Source: MPNP01 sp965116235
GTDB taxonomy: Bacteria; Pseudomonadota; Alphaproteobacteria; Rhodobacterales; Rhodobacteraceae
Length of the DNA: 64,000 nucleotides
Direction: 5' to 3'
Assembly: GCA_965116235.1 (NCBI GenBank)
Contig: OZ220496.1
Span: 1 to 64,000 of the forward strand
Made by a program: the position numbers and the translations under genes. The notes beneath the pieces were generated by a model. It searched no databases and was not told the DNA's origin. It was given only the letters and a program-made list of their open reading frames with translations. Below, in pieces: positions 35,938 to 45,558 of the stretch (positions are counted from its first letter, which is position 1; each line of letters starts with the position of its first letter).

Positions 35938-35966
35938 ATTATAGCAAATGAGAGAGCTAATTTCAA
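35938..35966 (-). promoter_or_regulatory. Consensus promoter of RiPP precursor 2
   Basis: Reverse-strand TTGAAA-N17-TATAAT, identical to the promoter of precursor 1 and exactly 16,400 bases from it, with the same 30-base leader. Confidence 0.8.
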
Positions 35967-36059
35967 CAAAAAAGATTCCGATTTTGGCCCGGCCTGTTCG
36001 ACCGTTTTCCGTCGCTCCAGAATCTTCGATGCACATAGGCGAATCCCGACTCCACCGGA

Positions 36060-36560
36060 GCGAAGTTGACTGGATCATTCATAAATTGCACGATGCATGT
36101 CGGCCTTGCTAAGTCTTGAAATATAGGTATCAAATGAATAAGATGAACCACTAGGGGTAGGCTCATCAATCATGTTCTGTCTCTTTCTGTTGATTTGCTG
36201 GCACCACCGAAGAATGACACCGAGCCTGATCATCACTGGAAATTTGTGACCCAGTCGCTCAAGGCAGCGGCCATCCGCCGAAAACTCGGCTTCAACTGGC
36301 CGAAAGACATCCCTCAGTTTGATTGTGCCTCTTGTGCATGTTCGCGTCACATGGAATGACGGTCTTGCGGTGCGCCCGCGAAGAAATGACCAGAATGGCA
36401 GCCTGCGGCGGGATCGGAAACCGTATCCGGTCGCATCGTAGACCCGTTCGCCGATGACGAACTGTCCGGGCCTGAAGCCGGTTAAAATGGCCCCACATGC
36501 TGGAGCAGCATAGGCTTGACCAAGTGTCAGGTCAAAGTCGGCACCGTCATGTGCAGCCAG
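36060..36560 (-). pseudogene. IS5-type transposase relic
   Basis: Reading across frames on the reverse strand gives DGADFDLTL, LTGFRPGQFVIGERVYDAT, VIPCDANMHKRHNQ and LERLGHKFPVMIRLGVILRWCQQ, the typical order of the C-terminal half of IS5-family transposases (adjacent to the YDAD, NRK/RHK and final helix regions). Several frameshifts are present. Part of it (36459-36560) is repeated next to precursor 1. Confidence 0.65.
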
Positions 36561-36576
36561 CTTGTCCTGTGATCAA

Positions 36577-37015
36577 CCCAGTGATTGAATTAAAACAAAT
36601 GATTTCTGCTACCGATCGGATGTTCCGAACCACTTTCAACTGACGCTCATGGCTGGAAAATTCATCCCACTCACATGGAGCCGATCATGGCAAAGTCCAC
36701 ATCCCGCCCGTCATCCTGTCCACCGCCGAGCGTCAACGCCTCGAAGAGGTCCGCGATCATCCGCGCTGGCACTTTCGCTTCACTCCCACATCGGCATCAC
36801 GGGCCAATGTCGTGGAGGGCTTTTTCTCGAATCTGGCCCGCCAGCAGCCCAAGCAAGCCATCTTCAATTCGCTGGCCGAATGTATCACGGCGGTGGAGGG
36901 GTTCATTGCGCACCGCAACGAGCATCAGGCTTGACCCTTATCACTGGAGTAAGTCGCCGGATGACTTGGTGCGGTCCTGGAAAAATGGATACCATATGAT
37001 TGAACCAAACCGCTA
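36577..37015 (+). mobile_element. IS630-family relic 2, internally deleted
   Basis: Begins CCAGTGATTGAATT and ends …GATTGAACCAAACCGCTAG. It keeps the MAKST start (about 36687) in a shifted frame and the C-terminal WSKSPDDLVRSWKNGYHMIEPNR, with the central catalytic region deleted. Its terminal TA at 37014-37015 falls within the stop codon of the convergent ligase gene. Confidence 0.8.
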
Positions 37016-38278
37016 GATGTCCAAGGCGTTTTGATGCTCCCATTCTGAAAAGTGTCGCATGTACTCGTTCCACTCTTCGTATTTCAGCTTGACCAATGCC
37101 GTGTGGAGCTCGTTGCCAAAATACTCCCTGGCCACTTCCGAGCATTCAAACTGTCGGATTGAATCAAGCAGGTTCAGAGGCAGTTTCGGCGCATCTTTCA
37201 CCTTGTATCCCTCGGCATACATATCAAGATCAATTCGCTTGCCCGGATCAACCTTGTTGGCAATACCATCCAGTGCAGCCACAATCATGGCCGCTTGCAG
37301 GAGATATGGATTTGATCCTCCATCGGCCAGCCGCACCTCTATTCGATTATTCCCTGGAATCCGGATCATATGTGTCCGATTGTTACCGCCATAGGTAACT
37401 GTGTTGGGTGCCCACGTTGCACCCGATGTCGTTTTGGGTGCATTGATCCTCTTGTAGGAATTGACGAGGGGGTTTGTAATCAGGGCAAGGCTTTGGGCAT
37501 TCCTGAGCAATCCACCGATTACGTTGTAGGCAAGACCCGACAGACCCAACTCTCCATCGCCCGACATCAGATTGTTATCGTTTTTGTCCCAAATGGACAG
37601 ATGAACATGGCATCCGTTCCCTGTCAGGCTTGGCATCGGTTTCGGCATGAAGGTTGCCTTGTAACCATGTCTTTCTGCCATTGACTTGACCAGTATCTTG
37701 AAAAAAGTGTGCCGGTCTGCGGTGGTCAGCGCATCGGCAAAATCCCAGTTCATTTCGAATTGGCCGTTCCCGTCTTCATGATCGTTTTGATACGGGCCCC
37801 ACCCCATGTTCGTCATGGCGTCACATATCTCAGCTATGACATCGTATCGGCGCAAGAGTGCTTGCTGGTCGTAACAGGGTTTGCTTCGAGTGTCAGCAAG
37901 ATCCGAGAGCTCTTTGCCATTCTCGGCCAAAAGGAAAAACTCGGGTTCAACCCCGGTCATAACTTTCAAACCCATTTGATCAGCCTTGGCAATCAAGCGC
38001 TTCAACACTAACCTCGGAGCGTGCTCGACATCCCTGCCGTCCATCTGCAGGTCGCTGGGGATCCACGCCACCTCTTCATTCCAAGGCAACGGGTATGTGC
38101 TATCCGAGGGCATGGCCAGCATGTCCGGGTGGGCCGGTGTCATGTCCAGGTGGGCAGCAAATCCGGCAAATCCAGCACCCTCCACTCGCATGTCTTCAAT
38201 AGCCCCCGCAGGAACCAATTTGGATCTGACCACCCCAAACAGATCGGTGAAACTCACAAGATAGTAACTGATAGGCAT
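37013..38278 (-). CDS. gmaS: Gamma-glutamylmethylamide synthetase / type III glutamine synthetase (GmaS/GlnT)
   Basis: 421 residues. Strongly GlnT/GmaS-like: MISYTDLFG-type start (YYLVSFTDLFGVVRSKLVP), GAGFAGFAAHLDMTPAHPDMLA, metal ligands in GVEPEFFLL and NDHEDGNGQFEMNW, GNGCHVHLSIWD, and NRIEVRLADGGSNPYL. GmaS ligates methylamine to glutamate with ATP, the first step of the N-methylglutamate pathway; GlnT forms glutamine. The two cannot be separated by sequence alone, but the mgs and mgd genes nearby favour GmaS. The TAG stop shares bases with the end of IS630 relic 2. Confidence 0.85.
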   Translation of the reverse strand: MPISYYLVSFTDLFGVVRSKLVPAGAIEDMRVEGAGFAGFAAHLDMTPAHPDMLAMPSDSTYPLPWNEEVAWIPSDLQMDGRDVEHAPRLVLKRLIAKADQMGLKVMTGVEPEFFLLAENGKELSDLADTRSKPCYDQQALLRRYDVIAEICDAMTNMGWGPYQNDHEDGNGQFEMNWDFADALTTADRHTFFKILVKSMAERHGYKATFMPKPMPSLTGNGCHVHLSIWDKNDNNLMSGDGELGLSGLAYNVIGGLLRNAQSLALITNPLVNSYKRINAPKTTSGATWAPNTVTYGGNNRTHMIRIPGNNRIEVRLADGGSNPYLLQAAMIVAALDGIANKVDPGKRIDLDMYAEGYKVKDAPKLPLNLLDSIRQFECSEVAREYFGNELHTALVKLKYEEWNEYMRHFSEWEHQNALDI

Positions 38279-38420
38279 ACGCTCCCTCTTGACGCAAATA
38301 ACTGAATCACGAACATCAAGGCCGAAGTATAGCGAATTTTACCGTTGGACAAAATGTACAGCGGCCGAACAAGCTATCCCGACTGGTCTTGTGGAGCAGT
38401 TGCTCTTGGCTTTTTCCTGA

Positions 38421-38609
38421 CTATTCAGCGGAAGACAGTCTTTGCTTATGCTCTCTTTCCAACTTTTCTTTTAGATTCCTCACCATCTTCAGAGCATCCT
38501 GACCCTTTTTGCTATTCAACAACTCTACAGGGTCGACATGCGTCCCACCCCAAAAGGATGTGTGGACCTTGGGCTTATCAGGCAATTCATCGTAAGTCTT
38601 TCTATTCAT
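38421..38609 (-). CDS. Small hypothetical protein
   Basis: 62 residues, charged, with SFWGGTHVDPVELLNSKKGQ and a C-terminal helix (KMVRNLKEKLEREHKQ). A purine-rich GAAGAGAGAGG run precedes the ATG. No family recognised. It follows no operon closely; 142 bases separate it from the gmaS start region. Confidence 0.4.
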   Translation of the reverse strand: MNRKTYDELPDKPKVHTSFWGGTHVDPVELLNSKKGQDALKMVRNLKEKLEREHKQRLSSAE

Positions 38610-39168
38610 CGCCTCTCTCTTCCCGTCTGAATGAGCACGAAATACTACACGTTTGTCAATGATTCAACGTGGCTTAATGGAGGACAGCGTATCAACTTGA
38701 ATAATTTTTGCTTTGTACAACCCCACATAGTAGGGATTCACGACCGGTTAAACTTCAAACTGAGACATGACCTGATGGAAATATCCCCCAACTTCACGAG
38801 GCCTGTTGAGACGCTTAAACGACCCCCATAACAGTCGCAATCCACTTCAAGGACGCCAAAATGAGGAGGGCTCTCATTCGCCAATCAAACAAGTGTCCCT
38901 ACCCAGATGTTGGGCAGATTGCCGTTTATGCGAAAAAGGATTGCCATGTTAACCAATCCCGGACATCCGTTAGCCTGATTTCATGAAACTTCACCCCGGA
39001 ACCATCACACTGCACTGGCCCAACCCTTTAAAGTTCTTGGCAGACTTGTTGCAAACAAAAATTGCCGTGCATCTTGCAATGCTTCGGCATGACCCCATGC
39101 GCTCCAGCGCGTAAAAGTCCCCGAGATCCCTCCGGGTTGAACCCTCGGCTAGGGAGAAGCCACGGAAC
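38610..39168. other. Intergenic stretch, no gene recognised
   Basis: About 560 bases upstream of the small hypothetical gene and downstream of the GlxA-type regulator. Only short open frames; no RNA gene identified. Confidence 0.4.
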
Positions 39169-40143
39169 CTACAAAGCATGAGAACTGTTCGTAACCTTCG
39201 ATTTGTTTACGTCTCTCGGTAGCATGCCAAAGTAGGACTTGAATGACTTCGAAAAGTGTTCTCGGTAGGTGTATCCCGTTGCATCCATTATATCAACCAT
39301 GCTCAGTGATGTCTCTTCGAGGAGCTTTTTGGCGATCTCCAGCCTCAGTTTTTGACTGAGTTTCATGGCCGAAAAACCGAGTTCCTGACGGAACAGGCGG
39401 TTCAGGTGCCGCGAACTCATGCCGACCAAATTCGCCAGTTGGCCAAGAGTAAGAGGATCAGCAACATGATTTTCAATGAGTTCTATTGCCACAAGAACCT
39501 TGCGGTTGAAAGTTCCGTACCGCTTCTCCAAACTCCCCCTCTGGGTTTCACCGGGCTTGCGAACAGTTGTATGGATAAACCAGTCAGACACTTCACTAGC
39601 AAAGGAAACTCCAAATTCCTTTGTGATCAGGGCGTGCATGAGGTCCAATGGAGCCATCCCTCCCGCACAGGTAATGCGGTTTCGGTCGATCACAAACAGG
39701 GATTTCTCTAGCGGTATGCTTGGTTTCAGTTGCTCGAGATACGGTGCATGTTCCCAATGCACTGTCATCCTATGATCGTCCATCAACCCTGCCTTTACCA
39801 AAATTACCGGACCTCCAGAAATTCCTCCAATGACAGAATTGGCCTTGTCAAAAGTACGCAAGCGATCAAAAAAACTTCGGTTCTCAAATTGCTCCGGCGT
39901 CCCACCGGCAATGACAAACAAATAGTCCAGCCCAGGGGTCGCCTCTGCCAGCGGTACAGTTTGAACGATTGCTCCCGATGAACTTTTTGAGCTTTTGCCT
40001 TCAACAGAGTAGTGATTGATCTCAAACAGGATATTTTTCGCCAGCAGGTTTGAAGCCCGCATGGGGTCAACAACACACGCGTAAGACAGCAGGGCAAAAT
40101 TCTCGATCATAACCAAGCCGATCCTGATTGGCTTCTTGATCAT
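39169..40143 (-). CDS. glxA: GlxA-type AraC regulator with DJ-1/amidotransferase-like sensor
   Basis: 324 residues. The N-terminal DJ-1/PfpI-like domain (IGLVMIENFALLSYACVVDPMRASNLL, GISGGPVILVKAGLMDDHRMTVHWEH) is followed by a two-motif AraC DNA-binding domain (LTLGQLANLVGMSSRHLNRLFRQELG, SMVDIMDATGYTYREHFSKSFKSYFG). In Sinorhizobium glxA accompanies glxBCD. Here it is divergent from the mgd operon and probably controls it, and perhaps mgs and gmaS as well. Confidence 0.85.
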   Translation of the reverse strand: MIKKPIRIGLVMIENFALLSYACVVDPMRASNLLAKNILFEINHYSVEGKSSKSSSGAIVQTVPLAEATPGLDYLFVIAGGTPEQFENRSFFDRLRTFDKANSVIGGISGGPVILVKAGLMDDHRMTVHWEHAPYLEQLKPSIPLEKSLFVIDRNRITCAGGMAPLDLMHALITKEFGVSFASEVSDWFIHTTVRKPGETQRGSLEKRYGTFNRKVLVAIELIENHVADPLTLGQLANLVGMSSRHLNRLFRQELGFSAMKLSQKLRLEIAKKLLEETSLSMVDIMDATGYTYREHFSKSFKSYFGMLPRDVNKSKVTNSSHAL

Positions 40144-40240
40144 GCTATATGTCTCTTTTTATTAAAAAAATGTCCCTTTTATAGGGTATGCGATCTCGCG
40201 AAGTATGGCAAGTCTCAAGTCACTCTGCTTGTGATGACCA

Positions 40241-41488
40241 ATGAAGTATTCCGCCTGGCAAATTTTTCGAAAAGGGATTGAAGGCAACAAGAACTGGCCT
40301 TCCATGTGGCGCGAGCCAGCGCCAAAATCAGCGTACGATGTCATCATCATTGGTGCTGGCCACGGCATGGCGGCAGCCTATTATCTCGCCAAGATTTACG
40401 GGATCACCAATGTTGCAGTTATCGAAAAGGGCTGGTTAGGGGGCGGGAACACAGGCCGCAATACCACCATCATCCGCTCCAATTATTTGCTCCCTGAAAA
40501 CGAACCCTTCTACGAGTTCTCTCTCAAACTCTGGGAAGGGCTGGAGCAGGATTTCAACTACAATGCCATGGTTTCCCAACGTGGCATCATGAATCTGTTT
40601 CATTCGGATGGTCAGCGTGATGCCTTCGTCCGTAGGGGCAATTCCATGTTGCTCGCCGGTGCTGACGCTGTTCTCCTTGATGCAGAACAGCTGCGGCGCA
40701 TGTGTCCTTTTTTGAATTTTGACAGTGCCCGTTTTCCGGTCAAGGGAGCCCTCTGGCAACCTCGCGGGGGTACAGTACGCCATGATGCTGTCGTGTGGGG
40801 GTATGCCAGAGGGGCCAACGCGCTTGGAGTCGACATCATTCAAAACTGTGAAGTCACAGGTTTTGACATTGAACACGGCACCTGCAAGGGAGTACAGACC
40901 ACCCGTGGTTCGATAAAAGCCAAAAAGGTCGGTGTCTGTGTTGCCGGATCTTCCGGCAAGGTCATGGCCATGGCCGGCATGCGCCTTCCAATGGAAACGC
41001 ATGTGCTGCAGGCGTTTGTATCGGAGGGCCTGAAACCTTGCTTGCCCAACGTCATTACATTCGGGGCCGGTCACTTTTACGTGAGCCAATCAGACAAGGG
41101 CGGGCTGGTTTTCGGTGGTGACCTGGACGGATACAACTCATACGCTCAACGAGGAAACCTGCCAACCGTTGAAGATGTGTGCGAAGGAGGCATGGCGATC
41201 ATGCCCATGATCGGGCGAGCCCGATTGCTCCGAATGTGGGGCGGTCAAATGGATATGTCCATGGATGGCTCACCCATTATCGACAGGACCCATATTGACG
41301 GTCTCTATTTCAATGGTGGATGGTGTTATGGAGGATTTAAGGCCACACCGGCTTCCGGCTATTGCACTGCACATCTGCTGGCCAAGAACGAGCCCCATCC
41401 GACAGCAACCGGGCTTCGGATGGACCGCTTCCGAACCGGCCACATGATTGACGAAAAGGGGGCTGGAGCTCAGCCGAATCTCCACTAA
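40241..41488 (+). CDS. mgdA: N-methylglutamate dehydrogenase / sarcosine oxidase beta-like subunit
   Basis: 415 residues, the heterotetrameric sarcosine oxidase SoxB length. FAD-binding VIIIGAGHGMAAAYYLA near residue 35, GGGNTGRNTTIIRSNYL, GGTVRHDAVVWGYARGANAL, and the C-terminal GWCYGGFKATPASG are all family landmarks. The ATG at 40241 begins MKYSAWQIFRKG as in SoxB. It catalyses oxidative demethylation of the N-methyl amino acid. With mgs and gmaS in the same region, N-methylglutamate is a better substrate guess than sarcosine. Confidence 0.88.
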   Translation: MKYSAWQIFRKGIEGNKNWPSMWREPAPKSAYDVIIIGAGHGMAAAYYLAKIYGITNVAVIEKGWLGGGNTGRNTTIIRSNYLLPENEPFYEFSLKLWEGLEQDFNYNAMVSQRGIMNLFHSDGQRDAFVRRGNSMLLAGADAVLLDAEQLRRMCPFLNFDSARFPVKGALWQPRGGTVRHDAVVWGYARGANALGVDIIQNCEVTGFDIEHGTCKGVQTTRGSIKAKKVGVCVAGSSGKVMAMAGMRLPMETHVLQAFVSEGLKPCLPNVITFGAGHFYVSQSDKGGLVFGGDLDGYNSYAQRGNLPTVEDVCEGGMAIMPMIGRARLLRMWGGQMDMSMDGSPIIDRTHIDGLYFNGGWCYGGFKATPASGYCTAHLLAKNEPHPTATGLRMDRFRTGHMIDEKGAGAQPNLH

Positions 41489-41499
41489 AGGATGCATGC

Positions 41500-41784
41500 A
41501 TGATAATTGATCACCCCTTGCTTGGACCAAGAGACGCAGCAGAATTTGTTTATCTCGGTGATGCCAGCCTGATCAACCGGCCCGATCATGCCGATGATGC
41601 AACTGGTGAACAATACTATGAATACCTGTACCTGCGCGACAACCCCGAGGGATTGCATCGGGAACTTTGGTATCATGAACAAGGTGACAGATCCTGGCTG
41701 GTGGTGACCAGAAACACTCGGACCCACGAAATAACCGATGTCAAGCTGGCTCGCGACATCGCCCTGGATTCAGGTCGGCAATGA
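41500..41784 (+). CDS. mgdB: N-methylglutamate dehydrogenase / sarcosine oxidase delta-like subunit
   Basis: 94 residues, matching the SoxD family in size and sequence (PLLGPRDAAEFVYLGDAS, YLYLRDNPEGLHRELWYHEQGDRSWLVVTRNT). SoxD binds zinc in the tetramer; in this copy the usual Cys ligands are not obvious. Its stop overlaps the alpha subunit start (ATGA). Confidence 0.88.
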   Translation: MIIDHPLLGPRDAAEFVYLGDASLINRPDHADDATGEQYYEYLYLRDNPEGLHRELWYHEQGDRSWLVVTRNTRTHEITDVKLARDIALDSGRQ

Positions 41785-44732
41785 GCATGTTCTCTCGCTT
41801 GCCGACCGGAGGGCTGATCAACAGAGACAAGCCCTTGGAGTTTACCTTCAATCGCAGGACGATGACCGGTTTTGAAGGAGATACTCTTGCATCGGCCTTG
41901 CTGGCCAATGACCAGTTGCTCGTTGGCCGGTCGTTCAAGTACCATCGTCCGCGAGGAGTGTTCACGGCTGGCTCGGAAGAACCCAATGCTCTGGTTCAGC
42001 ACGGACGCGGTTCATTTGCTGAACCGAACACCCGAGCAACCGTCCTTGAACTCTACGATGGCCTGTATGCAAGAAGCCAAAATCACCGGATTTCGCTTGG
42101 CTTCGATCTGATGGGGATCAATGATGTGTTCTCCTCCTTCCTTACAGCGGGCTTTTATTACAAAACGTTCATGTGGCCAAAGGCTTTCTGGGAGAGGGTT
42201 TATGAACCAATAATTCGCCATTCTGCCGGCTTGGGCAAATTGTCGGGATTGCCGGATCCGGACACCTATGATAAAGGATTTTTGCACTGTGACCTGCTCA
42301 TCGTTGGGGCGGGGCCGAGTGGCCTGGTCGCCGCGTTGACCGCTGGTCGAGCCGGAGCGAGAGTGATCATCGCGGATGAAGATTTCCGGCTTGGCGGACG
42401 GCTGAACTCGGATGACGAAATCATCAATGATCTGCCAGCCCATGAGTGGCTTGAGCAAATTTCAGCCGAATTGGCTTCCATGGACAATGTCAGGCTGATG
42501 CCTAGAACTACCATCTTTGGGGCTTATGATCACGGAATTTTTGGCGGATTGGAAACTCGTACGGATGCCTTGGCAGGAATCAACAAGAAGCCTCGAACCG
42601 TATTATGGCGAATATATTCCGGACAAGCCATTGTCTGTGCGGGGGCAACGGAACGCTCCATAGGTTTTGGCAACAATGACCGACCCGGTATTCTTCTTGC
42701 CGGAGCGATGCGGACCTATCTCAGCCGGTTTGGAGTCAAAACCGGAAGCAATGTTGTCGTATTTACCAACAATGACTCTGGATGGAAGACCGCCCGCTCA
42801 CTGTTTCGGTCCGCGATCAATACAACTGTCATTGACACGAGGGGAAAAGATGCTCCTGCGGGTTATGAAGACCTGAAGGCCGCTACGGTTCACGGCTGTA
42901 TCATCGATGTGAAGGGCAAGCAAAGGCTGCATTCAGTCGTTCAAGCCAATGGGCAAACTCTGTCGGCGGATGCTGTTGCTGTCTCTGGAGGCTGGAATCC
43001 CAACGTGCATCTTACCTGCCACAAGCAAACAAAACCCGTATGGAATGAGTCCATTTCAGCTTTTGAGCCGGGTCCAGACTTGCCTCAAGGAATGCATGTT
43101 GCGGGGTCGGCAGCCGGTCACTTTGACCTGCAATCGGTTTTGGATTCGGGATGTGCCTCCACTCGGCAAGCATTGACCAATTTGGGCATTGCTCTCCCCG
43201 GCAAGGAATCGTTCTGGGCCAGTCAAGAATCCTGTTCAATCACCCCATGCTGGTATGTGAAAGAATCAGAGAGCAGGGCTTGGATAGACCTGCAAAATGA
43301 TGTTACGACGAAGGATATAGCTCAGGCTTATCAGGAGGGTTTCCGCGATGTCGAGCACCTAAAGCGATATACAACGCTCGGCATGGCCACAGATCAGGGC
43401 AAGACCTCAAGCATAATCGCATCAGCACTCATGTCCGAGTATACCGGCAAGCCTATTGCCGAAACCGGCACAACCATTTTTCGCCCCCCGTACACACCTG
43501 TACCAATCGGTTCCTTGGCGGGTCGTTCGCAAGGACGCCATTTCAGACCCGTAAGACACACCCCAAGTCATCGCTGGGCAGAAAAGAGAGGGGCCGTATT
43601 TGTTGAAGTAGGCAACTGGCTCAGAGCCCAGTGGTATCCACTCGCCGGTGAAACCCACTGGCGCCAGAGTGTCGACCGAGAGGTCAAGGCAACCCGCAAA
43701 TCCGCGGGAATATGCGATGTATCAACCTTGGGCAAAATAGACTGCCAGGGCAAGGATGCAGCCGAATTCATCAACCGTATCTATTCCAATGCCTTCCTTA
43801 AGCTCGCTGTTGGCAAGGTTCGATATGGACTGATGATGCGCGAAGACGGGATCGTCTACGACGATGGAACCGTTGCGCGTTTGGCTGACAATCATTTTGT
43901 CATCACAACGACTACAGCCAATGCAGTACTGGTATTTCGTCAGTTGGAATTCGCCCGTCAGTGCCTTTGGCCACGGTTGGATGTGCATCTCATTTCGACT
44001 ACTGACGGCTGGGCTCAGTTCTCGATTGCCGGGCCGAAATCCAGACAACTGGTCGCTCAAGTCGTTGATGACGACTTTGACCTGTCCAACGAAGCCTTCC
44101 CTTTCATGGCTTGTTCTGAATTGACCGTCTGCAGCGGGATCAAGGCTCGGCTGTTTCGTATCTCCTTTTCGGGGGAACTCGCCTACGAAATTGCCGTTCC
44201 GGCCCGGTTTGGCAACTCGATGATGGATACGCTGCTCAAGACCGGAGAGGCGTTTGATGCCGTACCCTATGGAACCGAGGCCTTGGGCGTCATGCGGATT
44301 GAGAAGGGTCACTTCGCCGGGAATGAACTGACCGGACAGACAACCGCCTTCAATCTAGGACTCGAACGAATGGTCTCCAAGAAGAAGGATTCAATTGGCC
44401 ACAAGCTCTCTGAACGACCAGGATTAACGAGAATTGACGGATGGCGACTGGTCGGATTCAAGCCCGTCGATCGAAACAAGGAACTTCAAGCTGGTGCTCA
44501 TTTTGTGGCCAAGGGTGCAGTCAAAAATCTTGCCAATGATGAAGGCTGGATGACTTCCGTCGCCTACTCTCCAACCCTTGGATACCACATAGGCCTGGGT
44601 TTCATAAAAAGAGGGCTTGAGCGCTTTGGCGAGACTGTCGAGGCCTTCGACCAGCTGCGTGGCAAAACCACTGAAGTCGAAATTGTTTCGCCTCATTTCT
44701 ACGATCCGGAGGGAAGCAAACAACGTGGCTGA
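41781..44732 (+). CDS. mgdC: N-methylglutamate dehydrogenase / sarcosine oxidase alpha-like subunit
   Basis: 983 residues, the full SoxA length. Order: ferredoxin-like N-terminal domain (LEFTFNRRTMTGFEGDTLASALLAN, VGRSFKYHRPRGV), dinucleotide-binding domain (LLIVGAGPSGLVAALTAGRAGA), then C-terminal GcvT-like folate domain (KIDCQGKDAAEFINRIY, RISFSGELAYEIAVPA, EALGVMRIEKGH). It binds NAD(P) and tetrahydrofolate, so the methyl group can leave as methylene-tetrahydrofolate. It is co-translated with the delta and gamma subunits. Confidence 0.9.
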   Translation: MSMFSRLPTGGLINRDKPLEFTFNRRTMTGFEGDTLASALLANDQLLVGRSFKYHRPRGVFTAGSEEPNALVQHGRGSFAEPNTRATVLELYDGLYARSQNHRISLGFDLMGINDVFSSFLTAGFYYKTFMWPKAFWERVYEPIIRHSAGLGKLSGLPDPDTYDKGFLHCDLLIVGAGPSGLVAALTAGRAGARVIIADEDFRLGGRLNSDDEIINDLPAHEWLEQISAELASMDNVRLMPRTTIFGAYDHGIFGGLETRTDALAGINKKPRTVLWRIYSGQAIVCAGATERSIGFGNNDRPGILLAGAMRTYLSRFGVKTGSNVVVFTNNDSGWKTARSLFRSAINTTVIDTRGKDAPAGYEDLKAATVHGCIIDVKGKQRLHSVVQANGQTLSADAVAVSGGWNPNVHLTCHKQTKPVWNESISAFEPGPDLPQGMHVAGSAAGHFDLQSVLDSGCASTRQALTNLGIALPGKESFWASQESCSITPCWYVKESESRAWIDLQNDVTTKDIAQAYQEGFRDVEHLKRYTTLGMATDQGKTSSIIASALMSEYTGKPIAETGTTIFRPPYTPVPIGSLAGRSQGRHFRPVRHTPSHRWAEKRGAVFVEVGNWLRAQWYPLAGETHWRQSVDREVKATRKSAGICDVSTLGKIDCQGKDAAEFINRIYSNAFLKLAVGKVRYGLMMREDGIVYDDGTVARLADNHFVITTTTANAVLVFRQLEFARQCLWPRLDVHLISTTDGWAQFSIAGPKSRQLVAQVVDDDFDLSNEAFPFMACSELTVCSGIKARLFRISFSGELAYEIAVPARFGNSMMDTLLKTGEAFDAVPYGTEALGVMRIEKGHFAGNELTGQTTAFNLGLERMVSKKKDSIGHKLSERPGLTRIDGWRLVGFKPVDRNKELQAGAHFVAKGAVKNLANDEGWMTSVAYSPTLGYHIGLGFIKRGLERFGETVEAFDQLRGKTTEVEIVSPHFYDPEGSKQRG

Positions 44733-45300
44733 TCATACGCTTACAGGCGAGCACTTCGTCTGGGGAACCCAAAGATACTATGATGATACCTATCTTGAGG
44801 AAGTGTCCGAGCATTCCATTGTTTCACTAGCCGTTCCACGAAATGAGGAAGAGGCTTTTGTTGAACGGTTTCACAGTGCCTTCGGCACGAATCCACCTCA
44901 ACCGGGAATGGTGAACCGCTCGCAGGATGACCGGTTTGAATTCCTGTGGATGTCTCCCGATCAGATTCTTGCCTATTTCATCACGGATTCTCGATACCCT
45001 GAACAGATCATCAAGAATGAATTGAACAATCTGGGCTATGTGACCGACCAGACCCACAACTGGTGTCAAATCAGACTGGTCGGAAACCTGACCTTGCCGT
45101 CCCTCGAGCGCATTTGTCCCCTTGATCTGCATCCCGACATGTTTCCTGTGGGGAGTTGTGCTCGGACGGTCATGGAACATCTGAACACGGTGATCATTCG
45201 AAAGGGTTCTCAGGAATTTTTGTTTCTTTCTCCCAGTTCTTCAGCCGTATCATTTCTCCGTGCCATCGAGCAATCTCTCCTGAATACCGGCAACTTTTAA
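44725..45300 (+). CDS. mgdD: N-methylglutamate dehydrogenase / sarcosine oxidase gamma-like subunit
   Basis: 191 residues from GTG 44725, which overlaps the alpha gene stop by 8 bases; GGAGGG lies upstream. An upstream ATG in the same frame would lie deep in the alpha gene and is unlikely. SoxG-type features: CQIRLVGNLTLPSLERICPLDLHPDMFPVGSCART and the C-terminal SPSSSAVSFLRAI. The alpha, beta, delta and gamma subunits are all present, so the complex is complete. Confidence 0.87.
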   Translation: MADHTLTGEHFVWGTQRYYDDTYLEEVSEHSIVSLAVPRNEEEAFVERFHSAFGTNPPQPGMVNRSQDDRFEFLWMSPDQILAYFITDSRYPEQIIKNELNNLGYVTDQTHNWCQIRLVGNLTLPSLERICPLDLHPDMFPVGSCARTVMEHLNTVIIRKGSQEFLFLSPSSSAVSFLRAIEQSLLNTGNF

Positions 45301-45302
45301 TT

Positions 45303-45340
45303 GGGGATTATCACCCTGGCAAAGACAAGAATTGTTTGAA
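45303..45340 (+). repeat. Solo terminus of inverted-repeat element family 2
   Basis: GGGGATTAT followed by ACCCTGGCAAAGACAAG matches the inward-reading right end of the element at 47471-47802 at about 36 of 38 positions, in opposite orientation. The two ends bracket the first ankyrin ATPase gene. Confidence 0.65.
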
Positions 45341-45485
45341 CAAGGTGATTTGGTTCGATTGTCCAGCTAGAATTTCCAGGATCATCGAGCGTATCGACCC
45401 CCAACCGAAGATGCCGGGCGATGGACGAGCGTCAGCCGCCAGCCGGCTTGTCCGGTATGGGTCAATGCAGAGGCCCGAGCAGGCC

Positions 45486-45514
45486 TTGACGATCACGCTC
45501 GATCAGCCTATACT
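45486..45514 (+). promoter_or_regulatory. Promoter of ATPase-ankyrin gene 1
   Basis: TTGACG (45486-45491), a 17-base spacer and TATACT (45509-45514), about 45 bases before the ATG at 45559. The -35 and first spacer bases (TTGACGATC) are the same as in the promoter of the paralogue. Confidence 0.7.
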
Positions 45515-45558
45515 CTGTTAGACATGCAAGTGTCCCGGTCCGGGACTCGGAGGGCAGC

